Below are positions 36,368 to 48,700 of a DNA stretch of 64,000 nt, one piece after another. A model generated the notes under the pieces. The model saw only the letters and a list, made by a program, of their open reading frames with translations. It did not search any database and had not been told where the DNA came from. The stretch comes from Dromaius novaehollandiae (Eukaryota; Chordata; Aves; Casuariiformes; Dromaiidae). The stretch's first letter is position 1. Each line of letters starts with the position of its first letter. The translations under genes were made by a program, and so were the position numbers. The DNA lies in contig NW_026991398.1 in the NCBI RefSeq assembly GCF_036370855.1, forward strand, positions 2,356,001-2,420,000. The letters are read 5' to 3'.

Positions 36368-37016
36368 AATCCAGATCTGGCATAAGGGTGCCCAGGGCCT
36401 GGTGCTGCCTGAGCTCACAGAAATGCACAAGGAAGCACCATGTTACAAGAGCACTGAGGCCATATACACACATGAGAGCACAGCAGGACAGTGTGGAAAT
36501 GAGGAGCAAAGCTCTGAAAAGACAAAGTCCTGCTGCTGTTGGTGGATGTGTCTCCCAGAAAGCATCAGCCCCCATGCAAAGGCTGCAGCAAGGAAATGCC
36601 TGCTGTGGCAGTGGTGGGACGGTCCTGAGAGGAAAAGGGTCTGTCCCCACAGGCTGCATCCAGACTCTCCTCCCCTCCCCTCCTGCTCTGCTGTGAACAT
36701 TGGCGCACTGGAGAGGGAAGGGACCAGCCCATGGTGACAGCCAGCTGCCACCCTCACAGGAGACGGGTGTGAGATCACACCCTGACTCTGGCAGGGGAGC
36801 TGAGCTCTCCTAAAGGACACGGGACCTATGGTCTCATCCCGTCTATACTTATACAAGCCTGACTGACCCCTTGAGGTCCCTGGGTGTCAGTGGCGAAAGA
36901 GACACTGCAAAGGGAAACTCTCCTCATTGCCCTGAGGGCATCGGAGGGAGCTCAGACTAGGAGGCTCTGAGGTTCCCCCACCTCTGCTGATGAAGGGAGA
37001 AGCCTGGCTTCCTGCT

Positions 37017-38123
37017 TCAACAGGTTCTCTGGGTCAGATTTAGATGAGAGATTCTTGAGGAGAAGCAGGATGAAGCTAAGTATTTTCCTTTTAAAATGAA
37101 TATAACATGGAAAAGAGAAAGAAATGAACAACCTATAGCCGTGACCACAGATACCCTGGGAGTGATGAGGTGATGCACATGGGACGGATATTGGTGCTGA
37201 CATTGGACCCATTGGATCAGTTTCCTCAAGGCCTCCTTGAGCTCCTTGTTCCTCATGCTGTAGATGAGGGGGTTCACTGCTGGAGGCACCACCGAGTACA
37301 GAACAGCCACCACCAGATCCACAGCTGGGGAGGAGAGGGAAGGGGGCTTCAGGTAGGCAAACAGTGCAGTGCTGAGAAACAGGGAGACCACGGCCAGGTG
37401 TGGGAGGCACATGGAAAAGGCTTTGTGCCGGCCCTGCTCAGAGGGGATCCTCAGCACAGCAGTGAAGATCTGCACGTAGGACACCACAATGAAAACGAAA
37501 CACCCAAAGAATAAACAGGCACTAACCACAAGAAGCCCCACTTCCCTGAGGTAGGAGTCTGAGCAGGAGAGCTTGAGGATCTGGGGGATTTCACAGAAGA
37601 ACTGGTCCACTGTGTTGCCTTGGCAGAGTGGTATTGAAAATGTGTTCCCAGTGTGCAGCACAGCATAGGGAAAACTACTGGCCCAGGCAGCTGCTGCCAT
37701 TCTGACACAAGCTCTGCTGCCCATGATGGTCCCGTAGTGCAGGGGTCTGCAGATGGCAACAAAGCGGTCATAGGCCATGACTGTGAGGAGAGAATACTCT
37801 CCTCCAAACAAGAAGAGCAGCAAGAAGACCTGGGCAGCACATCCCAAGTAGGAAATGGCCCTGGTATCCCACAGAGAATTGACCATGGATTTGGGGACAG
37901 TGGTGGAGATGGAGGCGAGGTCGAGGAGGGAGAGGCTGAGGAGGAAGAAGTACATGGGGGTGCGGAGGTGACGGTCGCAGGCTATGGCTGTGATGATGAG
38001 GCCGTTGCCCAGGAGGGCAGCCAGGTAGAAGCCCAGGAAGAGCGAGAAGTGCAAGAGCTGCAGCTCCCGTGTGTCCGCGAACCCCAGGAGGAGGAACTCA
38101 TTAAGCGAGCTGCTGTTGAACAT
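37017..38123 (-). CDS. Olfactory receptor with stop-loss C-terminal extension (OR-C)
   Basis: Class II odorant receptor of the OR14 / gamma-c type. The first 311 residues align with OR-B without gaps and keep NSS, PMYFFL, MAYDRFVAIC, KAFSMC and NPLIY. The start is the Met of MFNSSSLNEF at 38,123; the frame is open to 38,330, but that part is upstream of a splice acceptor. Odd: the codon that is TAA in OR-B is TAT here (37,188-37,190). The frame therefore continues 57 codons to a TGA at 37,017-37,019, giving 368 residues. The added tail has a hydrophobic patch (CSFLSLFHVIFIL), which could disturb membrane topology or trafficking. If the receptor tolerates the tail it is functional; otherwise it is an early pseudogene. 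Confidence 0.88.
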   Translation of the reverse strand: MFNSSSLNEFLLLGFADTRELQLLHFSLFLGFYLAALLGNGLIITAIACDRHLRTPMYFFLLSLSLLDLASISTTVPKSMVNSLWDTRAISYLGCAAQVFLLLFLFGGEYSLLTVMAYDRFVAICRPLHYGTIMGSRACVRMAAAAWASSFPYAVLHTGNTFSIPLCQGNTVDQFFCEIPQILKLSCSDSYLREVGLLVVSACLFFGCFVFIVVSYVQIFTAVLRIPSEQGRHKAFSMCLPHLAVVSLFLSTALFAYLKPPSLSSPAVDLVVAVLYSVVPPAVNPLIYSMRNKELKEALRKLIQWVQCQHQYPSHVHHLITPRVSVVTAIGCSFLSLFHVIFILKGKYLASSCFSSRISHLNLTQRTC

Positions 38124-38147
38124 TTGCTTCCTCTGGGCTGTGGGGGA

Positions 38148-38149
38148 CT
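38148..38149 (-). promoter_or_regulatory. Candidate splice acceptor before OR-C coding exon
   Basis: Minus-strand tract TATCTTCTTCTCCCTGCACAG, the mirror of the OR-B acceptor with one change (CTCCT to TTCTCC region). It lies 24 bases before the ATG. Confidence 0.6.
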
Positions 38150-40763
38150 GTGCAGGGAGAAGAAGATATTGACAAGTTAGGACTGACTTGGAACAAAACC
38201 CACACCGTTTCTCTAAGCAACTGCCCACATGTCCTTTCTCCTCACTAGGAGAACCTTCCTTCACCTCCTCTACTTGTGCTTTGGTCTGTGCTTTCTGAAT
38301 CTGCCATAAGGAGCAGGGTCCTCTGTCCATGGGCTCCAGAGGAGTCGGCCCTGCTTGTTACACACACACTCAGAATCAAAACAGGATGGTCCGTCATTAT
38401 GCAGTGACAAAGTGTCCTTGCAGTGCTGTCAGCGGGATTAGGTGAGACTCCTGAAACCCTGGTTAGCTTAGGTCTAATCCAGTTGGCTGGGGACCCACGT
38501 GACCACCCAGCACATGCATAATTCATTGCTCTTGATACACCTTAACTGCATAGTATGTGACAATTACTGCAGGAACACTTTGTATTTGACTCTTTACAAA
38601 TGTCTTAGCTATGCACAATCAGATCACTGTTGCAGCAAGGACACTTTGGGACACTCCACCCAGGATATTTATCAACACATTTCGGCATACAAATTGGACT
38701 AGACACAGCAGGATTTGCCATGGGGCGGATTTCTAGAACCTTCAGAAATTCCCGCCTGCATGGCTGCCATAACTATTTAATTGTCTAGGTCCAGTCAATC
38801 ATCTAGCTTCAAGCTGGTCCATCCTCTCATGAAAACCTGTCCATTTGTGCAGATGACTGGCCAGGAAATTCTCGGGCCAGGCAAGGAGCTAATGACCAAA
38901 GTGCTCGGGGTGTGCACACAAGTGTAGTCCTGATACGCAGCCAAACCACAAGTATGACTCCAGAAGAAAACGGATTTTTCATATCTGAAACTCACCTGTA
39001 ACTTCAGTTCCTTAGCTCTCACCAGATGATCTGCCACACTGGGTACATGGAGATAGCAAACAGCAGCATGTATTTGGACTGGGGTGGTGGGACAGTTTCT
39101 CACCACACATGGGGCACATCTATTGAAGGGATAGAAATCCTTGGCTTTTTCCATTACGAGAGAATCCTGAGGGGCAAAAGTGTTTCTGTTGCATTGTCCA
39201 AAAGGGGATGTCTCCTTAGGGAGACTTGGCGCATTCCCCAGCCCTACAGACTGCATGGCCCAAAGACCCACAGACTAGCAGGGGTCTTGGACCCCTCACT
39301 CCCATGCAAACACCTCCAGATGGGCACGCAGGAAAGCCCGCATCTTACTCAGCTGTGCACATCCCCCTGCAAAGGAGGTTTTGCTCTCAGCCCCTCTGTC
39401 AGGCAGTGGTAAAGTGAGCACCTACAGGAGAGACGCACATCTGCTCTCCTGGAGCCTGGACTGCAAAGGAGGTGTCTCCTGCCCTGGATGCTGTGGCCTT
39501 GAGGGCAGAGGCTCTGCTGGGTGGCAGAGGAGACAGAGGGGCTGGCTCAGGGGAAGGCATCTGCATTGCAGAAGCTGTCAGGGAACTGCCCACATCCACC
39601 CTCCCACAGCCTTTCCTGTGAGAAGTTTCCTCTCTTTCATGCATCATCCCGCTGCTGCCTGGCACTGTCCCAGGGGCAGATACCTTCAGGTTTGCAGGTG
39701 CTAAGGGGCAGCTAAGATCAACCCTGAGGAGGCTAATAAAGATTATGGTGGTGCTGCTCATAGGCAGAGGGGTGGCTGAGGGGATTTGCTGAGGTTCCTT
39801 GCAGACCTTTTGATCTCTCCGTTTAACAGTTCAGGAGTCGCAGTTTCTTGTCTAAACTAAACAACTCTGTTTCCATTGCAGCCCTGTCAAAGGATGGGGA
39901 GATTAAGCACAGACTCAGGCAGGAAAGCTCTGCCCTTTGCAGGTATGACCAGCATATACCTTCCTCGTGAAAAGTCCCCTTCAGAAAATGTGCTGGGGGT
40001 GAGCTGGAGCTGAGAGCAGCCCTGACCCATGCAGCACCCTCTCAAGAGGAGAATGAACCTGCCCTGATGGGGGTCACTCCTTCCACCCACAGCTTCTCCC
40101 TGCAGCACCACAGGGTGCTGGCACAGGCTGAGTGCTGACCCTCGCAGGCAGCAGAGTCACTGCCCCAGGCACACAGCACCCTGGGGTGCAGGGACACTGC
40201 TCTGAAATGCAGCATTGGGTAGACCTGGGTGCACTCCCTGGCTTCACACCCCTGCACCACCCTCTGAAGAATGTAGCTGTGATGCCCTGTCAATCTGACA
40301 GTGTGGCTGGGAATCTCTGCTCTAAAGCACCACCTGCTCCAAACAGGAGAAGCTGGCAGAGCCATCCTGACAGACCCTATCAGCTGTGGAAGGTGCCAGC
40401 TGCAGAAGAAACTGCCAGGAACCACAGCAGCGTTGCCCTGCAGCCAGAGACTTACTGTGTCAAGGGCGGTGAAGATTTCTCCTCACAGTGAGCTCTCAGT
40501 CGTCCTCCCATTTCTGACTGTCTTTAACTTCTGAGTCACTCATCTCATCCCGGCCCCTGCAGGCAGTTCCTTGAGTCTTGCTGCTCCTTTAAGAGGAGCT
40601 GCACCAGGACAGAGCTGTGTCTCTGCAGTGCCTGCCAGGTTGCCATGGGCTCCTGCAGTCCCAGGAGCCAGGCCCAGCTGAAGATGTGACTTTCTCTGTG
40701 CCCTGTGCACCTTCAGGAAGTTCCCAGGGCTCCAGGGCTGACATCTCCTGAAAGACCGTGTGG

Positions 40764-40818
40764 TCACCCCTGGAAAATGCCCATTGAAGTAGACTAACAT
40801 AATCACCGATGGTCCCTC
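40764..40818 (-). promoter_or_regulatory. Candidate OR promoter element, unit C
   Basis: Same arrangement as in unit A: GGACCATCGGTGATTATGTT followed by ATTTTCCAGGGGTGACC on the OR strand. The O/E-like half (TTCCAGGGG) is a weaker match than in unit B. About 2.65 kb upstream of the OR-C start. Confidence 0.33.
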
Positions 40819-42169
40819 CCTAAACAGGGGAGAGAGACTGAGTTCAGCGTTTCAGTTTGTCTCATCAGAAGATGGTTATATGGGAGAGGTGGAAATGTCC
40901 CACTCTGGAAGGGCCTGCTCCCATCCCATAAGAAGACAGGACACCTAGGCAGGAACAAGAAGGGAGTTCATTTATTCATGTCTTAGCAATTGGTTTCGAG
41001 GTGTCAAGCTAGGCATTAAATACTGATTTGGAAGCTCCTGGGATGTAGTAGGATTCAGTTCCCTCTCATGCACTCCACAGACTCACAGGAGGTGGGATTC
41101 CCCTTGCCCAAGTTTTGGGGTGCAGAGTGTGACTGTCTGCTTCTTGTCTAAGCTCCCATTGTAATCAGTGGAGATGGAGGGTGGGAGTCAGTTGTTCATA
41201 TGCAAACAGCTTCTGACATTGGAAGTGTCAGAGGTGGTCCAAGACACGTACCAGTGTCTCCTTGCTCTGATGTAACAGCTCTGAAACCCACATCTTTCTG
41301 GGGCATCAGCTGCCAGGTGGAGAATCTCCTTGGCCATTTGAAATGACACTAGCTACCTACTACTGCAAGAGCTCCGCTCACTCTGAAGCTGAGACCTGTG
41401 CAGATCCTGATGTTGCAAGCAGCTGATGTGATTCAGTGCACACACTTGGTTTAATGCAATGACAACAGGCCTGCAGGGCCATGTCACCTGCATGGGGTGC
41501 CCAGCACAACCACCATGTTTCTAGCAGATACAGCTCAGGACCTACAGGAAAATCATGCCACTCTGGAGTGGCAGCTGGACAAACACCCCAGGGCATCTCC
41601 AGTCTCCTACCTCTTCCCAAGCAAAGGATTCCCACCGCTGCCTTTAGGCAAAGTCTATCGCATCTACATCCAAGCATGCTGCAAAGATGGAAGGCACATT
41701 GCACCACGGTCTCCACACATACTCCTACACTCTCAAATCCATCTAGTTCTCCTCTCCCTAAAGCTTTTCTCACCCCCCAGTTATGTGAACAGGGACCATA
41801 CTAATGACGCAGCTACAGCGTGGCTAGATTGCAGGCTGTTCAGGCCCAAGGACCTTCTCAGTGGCACCTTGTCCTTCCTGGACATCCAGTCACCTCCGTC
41901 ACAGGCCCCAAGGTGCTGCAAAGTCATCTTGGGCACAAAACACTTTTGCTGCCACAGCTGCACAGTCCAGCTCGGTTTCTCCCTGGCCTTGGGTACTGCG
42001 GGGTTTGCTCTCTTAGTGGGTACCTCATATCATCATTGTATCACCATCTCCTATCTACACCAGCAGGTCTCTGCTCTGAAGTGGGGCCATTGCGTACACG
42101 GTGTCCTTGGCTCTGGGGAACAGGTGTTACCGTGGCAAGTCTATACTCAGCCCTGGTGCCACAGCTGAG

Positions 42170-43690
42170 GTCCTGTAGCCCAAATATACACAAATGCACA
42201 AAGCCTGGGCGACAAAACAAGAGGAAGGGGAGATGCACAAGCTGTTGCAGAACTACAAAAGCATCATTAGGCAACCTGAGGAAGTCTGTGGATCACAGAC
42301 CCAGTTCCTATGGGGAGACTTTAATCTCCCTGGCATTCATTGGGAGGGCAATGCAGCAGGGTGCAAACAGTCCAGGAGGATTCTGGAGGGTGTGGAGGAC
42401 AACTTCTGAGCGCAGCTAAGCCAGTCAGGTCAACAAGGGTGACACCTTCCTGGACCTGGAACCTGAAAGCAAAGAAGAACTGACCAGGGATGTGATAATC
42501 AGTGTCAGCCTTGCCTGCAGTGGCCACGAGGTAGTGGAGTGTCTGCTCCTGAGGGGAGTGAGGAAGAAGAGTATCAGAGTCCAGACTTTGGATGTCAGAG
42601 GAACAGACTTGGGCCTACTGGGAGGAGGAATGCTGGAGGAATGCCATGGGATGCAGCTCTGAAGGGCAAAGTAGCTCAGGAAAGCTGGCAGGTCTTTAAA
42701 GACAGCATGCTCCAAGCTCGAGAATGGCCCATACTGATACCCAGGAGAACAGGTAGACATCTCAGGAGACAGGGTGGCTAAACAGGGAACTCCTCACTGA
42801 GCAACAGTACAAAAAGGCAGCACACAGGAATGGGCAGAAGGAAGAGGCTGCAAAGGGGGAATTCAGAAATATCGTCCAGGGAAGTGCAGAAGTGGTTAGG
42901 AAAGCCATAGCTCCTCTGGATTGATGCTTTCAAGGGATGTCAAAGGCACAAAGATGATCTGCTATTCCTTCAGAAACAGTAAAAGCATAAACAAGGAAAA
43001 TGTGAGGCCACGGCTGAATGGGGCAGGGAATCTGGTATCAGCAGATGCAGATAGGTTTGGGGAACTCAATGCCTTTGCTTCAGTCTCCACCAACAAGGTC
43101 TCCCAGGCCATTGTGCTTAGAGTCAGGACTTCCAAGGAGAAAAACAACCAGCAGTGCCTGAGGGTTGAGTCAGGTATTATTTGGAAGAACACAGGTCTAC
43201 AGGATTGGATGGGCTGCAGCTAAGGGTGCTGAGAGAGCTGGCTGCTATCCAATAAGGCCTCTCTATCATCTTGGAAAGCTGTGGGGACTCAGGGAGGTCC
43301 CAAAGACCAGGGAAAGGCAAATGTTGCATTCATCTTCAAAAAAGGCTGCAAGGACAAGCTGGGGAACTGCAGGCCGTTCAGCCTCACTTTGATCAGGAGA
43401 GTGTCATGGACCAAGTCTTCTCTGATCTCCTTTCTAGGTAAACAGAAGAAGGTGACTGGGAGCAGTCAGCATAGATTTGCTGAGGGGAAATGATGTGAGC
43501 CTCACCAACCTCATGCCCTTCTGTGCTAAAAGAACTGTATTTGTGGATGAACAGAGAACAGTGAATGTCAGTTAACTCAAGTTTAGGAAGGCTCTTGACA
43601 CTTTCTCCCACACTATACTTGCATACCAGTTAGTATGCAAGTTAGTCAGACAGCAGTGTGCCTGGGCAGCAAGGAATGCCAACTGCCTGA
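42170..43690 (+). mobile_element. CR1 LINE remnant, right IR1 arm
   Basis: The most complete version of the unit's CR1 piece. In order: ORF2 start (about 42,185), the WGDFNLPGIHWEGN endonuclease motif (42,310-42,350), DLEPESKEEL and GHEVVEC-type linker (42,440-42,540), FRGTDLG-type stretch (42,590), ASVSTNK region (43,075), KANVAFIFKKG (43,315) and the RT segment SLTNLMPFC...KALDTFSHT (43,495-43,610). Many stops and small deletions make it non-functional. Confidence 0.85.
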
Positions 43691-46600
43691 AACAGGCTGA
43701 AAGCCTCTGACAGACCTGACGTCTTTGTCCCCTATGGCTGTTGTCTCTGCCACTGAGGCCTATGAGTAGACACCAGGGCCTCACTGTCCCCTTGTCCCCT
43801 GGGGAGCCCGGGAGGTCTCATGTCATTGTCTTGCATGAATATTGCACACCCCAACCTGCACGCTGCCCCCAGGAGGAGCCATGGAAAACACGTGGGGGAA
43901 AGGATGTCCCTTCCCAGGGTCTCAGTGTCCATGCTTGGACGTTTTGCTTGAAAAACATATCAAGGGTTAATATGGTGTCAGAGCCACCTGCACATTTCCT
44001 TTGCCTACCTGTAATCAGTGATTACAATTTTCTGCTCTAATCAGCCTCCAGCGAGTCTTTCTTGCTAGTGGCCCTCAGTGGGATCTATTAACACTCTACA
44101 AAAGTTGGGGATTTTCTTCTGACTTTGACTTCAACATTTTGCTCCATCTCCTCGCAATAGCTGAGGTTCATGGACTCAGCACCAAATACACCATGGGGCT
44201 CATTACAATGCAAAAAGCCGTGATGAACCACGTCTCTCCCTGTAATTTTCTTCAAGTAATGTACAGCTAATTGGTTTCAGCAGTGTAGCAGAATGACAGT
44301 GACTTCTGTTAGAACATCATATAAAGGTATTTCTGCTTTTTAAGGTTTTTATGCTTAGGATTCTTATTCAGCTTTCACAATAAGTGACAGCAACATTCTC
44401 CAAATGATATAGATCCAGAGTGTCTTCTAATGAAGTGTGGACATGCAGGAAAAGCTGTGTCCCAGAGGTCAGACGCTGTATGGGCAATCTTCTTCCCCAT
44501 CTCCTTAAACCTGCCATTTCTCTCCTCAGCCACCTGGGACTTGCATCACTCCTGTTAAAGTCAAACCTTTCTCCACTGAAGTCTGCAAATGAATGTTACA
44601 GCTCATATGGCCCACTTCCCAGCTGCTTTCCTTAGAGAACGAGCTGCAAATAGACACAGAAGAATTTTTCTTAATTGCAAGCCAGAAGGGATAAACAAAA
44701 AAAAGGCACGCTATGGTTTCCTAAAATTAATTACACTCCTCAACTGCATGCTAAGTCCAAGCTGCCTCCAGTGAGGTCCCCTTTCCACAAGGGATAGCCT
44801 GGCTAGAAATGTTTTGGATAGATAGGAAATGCTAGATAGAAACAGAATGAAGGACTTGCCCAGAGGAACAAGTTTTAAACTCCTCACAGTGCAAATCAGC
44901 AGCACAGTATGGGAATGAACAAAGAGTAATGGAAGGAGTTACAGTGTTACAGTGCCCGGATAGGGTGCTGTAAAGGGATGTTAGAAACTGTTAATGTAAT
45001 CAGGACATGTGGAAACAGAGGAGAGAGCCATACAGCTCCTGGGGGTCCTGCACCATGCTGGGGGCTCTGCTGCTCTTGGGCATCTTGGACCAGGCTGTGT
45101 TTCTGTACAAAAGTCTGGCAAACACTCTTTGCAAGCCCCCGGCGAGGAGGGATTTTTCTGGACAGTCAGACAACCCAGGCAGGACTCAGGCATGTCAAGG
45201 GAAACCCATCCCACCTACACCAAACCCACTGCTCTCAATCCTGGGACCTTCCTGGCCCCTCCGACCAGGAGCAGGAGGAGGTGTGGGAGCATGGCCACAT
45301 CCCAGACAAGCCTCTGTCAGGTCTTCAGCTCCACAACATGTCACAGCTTCAAGTGAGCTCTCTAAAGCAACACTTCCCATGGCCCTGGTGCACTGGCAAG
45401 ACTTTGGGCAGACACCCAGGAGAGAGGGCAGAGAACGGGCAGAGACCTCAGGGTGCACAGCTGGGCTCACAGCATTACAGAGGGGGTGTCACGGGCTGGA
45501 TAAGCAACCCAAAGAAGTAAATGAGTCCTTCCTTTTGCAGTGACTTGGAAAGCCCCATCTCTGACAGCATTCAAGGGGGATGGAGTCTCCCTTCTGCAAG
45601 AGTCACCCTGGGACTGTGCAAAGACTAGGAAGGGGAGGAAGGCTGGTTGTAGGGTCGTTCTCAAGCTTCAGCAGCTGCAGAGGTGGGAGCTGGTCACCTC
45701 ACAAGCTTCTGAATGAACCAAATTCCAGGTCCTGAGGCACTGCACCGCCTTCCAGGCTCTGCACCAGAGCCTGGACAGCAGCCCTGCAGTGTGTGGGCAT
45801 GTCCTGAGATGCCCAGGGTCAAAACTGTGGGAGATGCAGGGTGCCAGGGCTGTAAAGCTCCCCAGGAGTGCTTGGGTGGCAGCTGGGTATGTCCAGGGTG
45901 CCAGAGGCTTTAGCGACCCCCAGGCAAGAAGCACTGCTTCGAGGGGACACTGAAAAGCCCAAGGCCCAAAAGAGAACCAGGGAGGAGAAATGGCTTTCCC
46001 TAGGCTCAGGGAAGGCTCGGCCAGAATGAAAGCTGGACAAAATGCATGGGAAAAGGGAAAACTTCCCCAGATTTGCTCCTTGGCCTGGCCCTCCAGATGA
46101 TGCGTGTTAAGGGCACATTTGCTCTTCTCTGGCATATCATCTTTGTCTTAAGCACCACAGATGGAGAAACCTTGCTGAGGACTCTTAGAAACAGAGAGCC
46201 TGCTTTGGTGCCTCAGGGAGGAAGGCTCTGTCCTCTCCCATATTGTCCAACACCCTACTTCTACAAGAAGAGTGACCCACAGCAGAAACCAGTTTTGAAG
46301 CTCACCAAAGCATCTCAGCCTGTGGCCACACTTTGTGCTGTTTGATCTCACAGGACTTTGATCCTGGCTTTGAAAAATGCCAAAGCTTAAAGCAGCCCTG
46401 AAGCCCTGGCTTCCCACACAGGTCTGCCCAGGGCAGAGACATGTCAGGGCAGAGGTGCAGAAGTGACTTCTCCAGCACTCCATTTTAGATATTTCACAGC
46501 TTTTGACAGCATCTGGAGACATTCCTGAAGGATTTATCAGCAAGTTTTGGAAAATAACATGGGTGAGGGGAGGTGACTGCTTTCCAGGACCTGAGGGGAA

Positions 46601-47649
46601 ATCTCTCTGCTCTCGTCCTGGCTGTGCCATCTCCATGGCAGTGACCTGCTGAGCCCCCTGATGACCCGAGCAGAGGTCACAGTGGGATGTGCTGCATCAC
46701 AGGGAGGTCTCTCCAGTGCCACAGGGGTACCCTCACTTCCCTGCAAGGCCTGGTCACTGCTGGGCACTGCTCATGTGCTGCCTGCCACTGCCCTTTGGAG
46801 CCACTCCCGGGCAAGGAGAGGCAATGGGAGCCATACTGGGGCCCCTCACCTGCAGGCAGAGGAGCAGGGACATGTTGGAGAGAGTTTTGTGTAAGGAGAC
46901 AGGAAGAGCGTCCTTCTTCCACTTCTGGAGACGGGAGCCAAGGGTAAGGGGGCAAGCAAGATGGAGGACTGATGGACCACCACCATCAGCCCAGACCCCA
47001 GTTCCTTGTTCCCAGTGCTCCTGCAGCTCTCCACCAAGGGTAAGGGCTTTGGGAGCTCCTTCCTGAGGGGTCGCACAGAGACTGTTAACTGCAAAAAGGA
47101 CAGTGGATCCTGGGCTGTGGGGGTGGCTGGACAGGGTGGGGGCTGCCAAGAGAGCCTTGTTGTAGTCCTGACTGGCTGGGGGGACAGTGACAGCCAGGAC
47201 TCCTGGGTGCTGGGGCTCAGCCCTAAGCCCCCAGGATCCTGTCGGGGTGGGGGCAATCCAGGGCGAGGTTTCCCTGGGAGTGGGTCCCCCTTTGGGACCT
47301 GGCTCTGAGAGGAAAGGGGTGCTGCATCCCAGAGGCTGGGGTATACTGCAGTTCTGTGGGGCTCTCAAAAGCCTGCTGGAAATGCCTTTGCTGGAAATGG
47401 GTCCTTCACCTTGTAATAACCCCAAGGTGTCTACTTCTTTGGGAGAACCTCTGTTCCTTCCCCATGGATCCTCTTCTGCCTTCAGCTTGTCAGAGCATGT
47501 TTTGGGCTCAGAGATGCCATCTTCAGATGGCCACAGCCTCTGTCTTCCCACAAACTGGTGCCAAACCCCTGCACCCAGAAGAAAGCATGCTTGGGAGAGC
47601 AGCTTGGAAACAGGTGGTGGTGCCACTGCTACCCCATGAGTCCTGGTTG

Positions 47650-48700
47650 ATCCCAAGTATTCTTCTTTGAGCCACAGTGGGCAGTGCTGGGGTCATCTAC
47701 CCCAGCCCTCCTCCAGGCCCTACACCACCGGCAGGCCCAGAGCTGCTCTCCCCATTGCTGCCCCCTCATGGCTACCCCGTGCTTCCATGGGCAGCGGGCA
47801 GTGGGCAGGGTGCCCCAGGGGCCCCAGGGGACAGAGGGCCCTGCCCTGCCTGGGGGGGCAGCAGGATGCTGCCCGTGGGCTCCAGTGCCCCAGCCATGCC
47901 AAGGACCCCCATGCCGGCACCAGGGCCAGCACCAGCACCGGCCCCGGGGCTGCTCCACCACACCCAGCACAGCCCCCGGGCATAGGGCAGCCAGGAGCCC
48001 TGTGGGGCCCCTGTGGCAGAGCCCAGGCCCTGCGGGGCAGCGGCCAGGCCCCAGGGCCCCGCACTGCCCGGGCACACGGTGCTGGGCTGCCCCCAGGCCC
48101 CGCTGCGCCCCACGCTGCCGCCCACAACCTGGCACCCCACTGCGGGGGGGGGGGGGCAGGAGGGGAGGGGCAGAGCTGGCCAGAGGGCACAAGGGGCTAA
48201 CATTGCCCCAGCAACACACCAGTGCTACCTCCTATTGGCTGGTGTGAGGAGGAGGGTGGGGCTGGGCTTGACTGATGGCCCTGCCAGCCAATCGGAGTGC
48301 AGCATGTGGAAAACTGCCGACCTGGAAGTGGGGCGGGATCAAAGCGGGAGTGAGGGGCAGGAGGGAGAGCAGGTATGAGCAGGGCTGGCGGGGCTGCGGG
48401 CGTGTCCCGATGGCGGCGGGTGCCCTCCCACCAGGGCAGGGGCAGCGGTGCTGCCCCCCGCCCCGGGGCTGCTTTCCTCCTGGAGCTGCAGCAGGGGCTG
48501 GTGGGGCCGGGAGCACGGGACAAAGCGCCCTGGCCCCGGGGCAGCTGCCCTGCGAGCCAGACGTGCCGGCTGCCCCTGAGCAGCTGGGCCGGGGCGGCTG
48601 GGGGGTTTGGGGGCAGGAAGCTTTGCCCCTGCCCTGGGTCACAGACCCCTTGTCCAGCCTTTCCCGGAGCTGCTGCTGCCACCGCAGCCCCCAGGTGCTG
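47650..48700. repeat. GC-rich duplicon block, copy 2, promoter-like
   Basis: Extremely GC-rich, with a run of 13 G at 48,144-48,156. Around 48,230-48,380 it carries an inverted CCAAT box (ATTGG, 48,232), a CCAAT box (48,289), a GC box (GGGGCGGG, about 48,331) and a consensus-like splice donor CAG/GTATGAG (about 48,372). This could be a CpG-rich promoter with a first exon, but no protein is recognisable downstream. Copies without the full set of boxes are at 20.5-21.1 kb and 63.5-64.0 kb. Confidence 0.4.

Noticed and set aside
46754..47656. 300-codon minus-strand frame near the outer end of the right arm
   Set aside because: The corresponding frames at 62.5-63.4 kb and 20.9-21.5 kb are broken by shifts, and no domain is visible.
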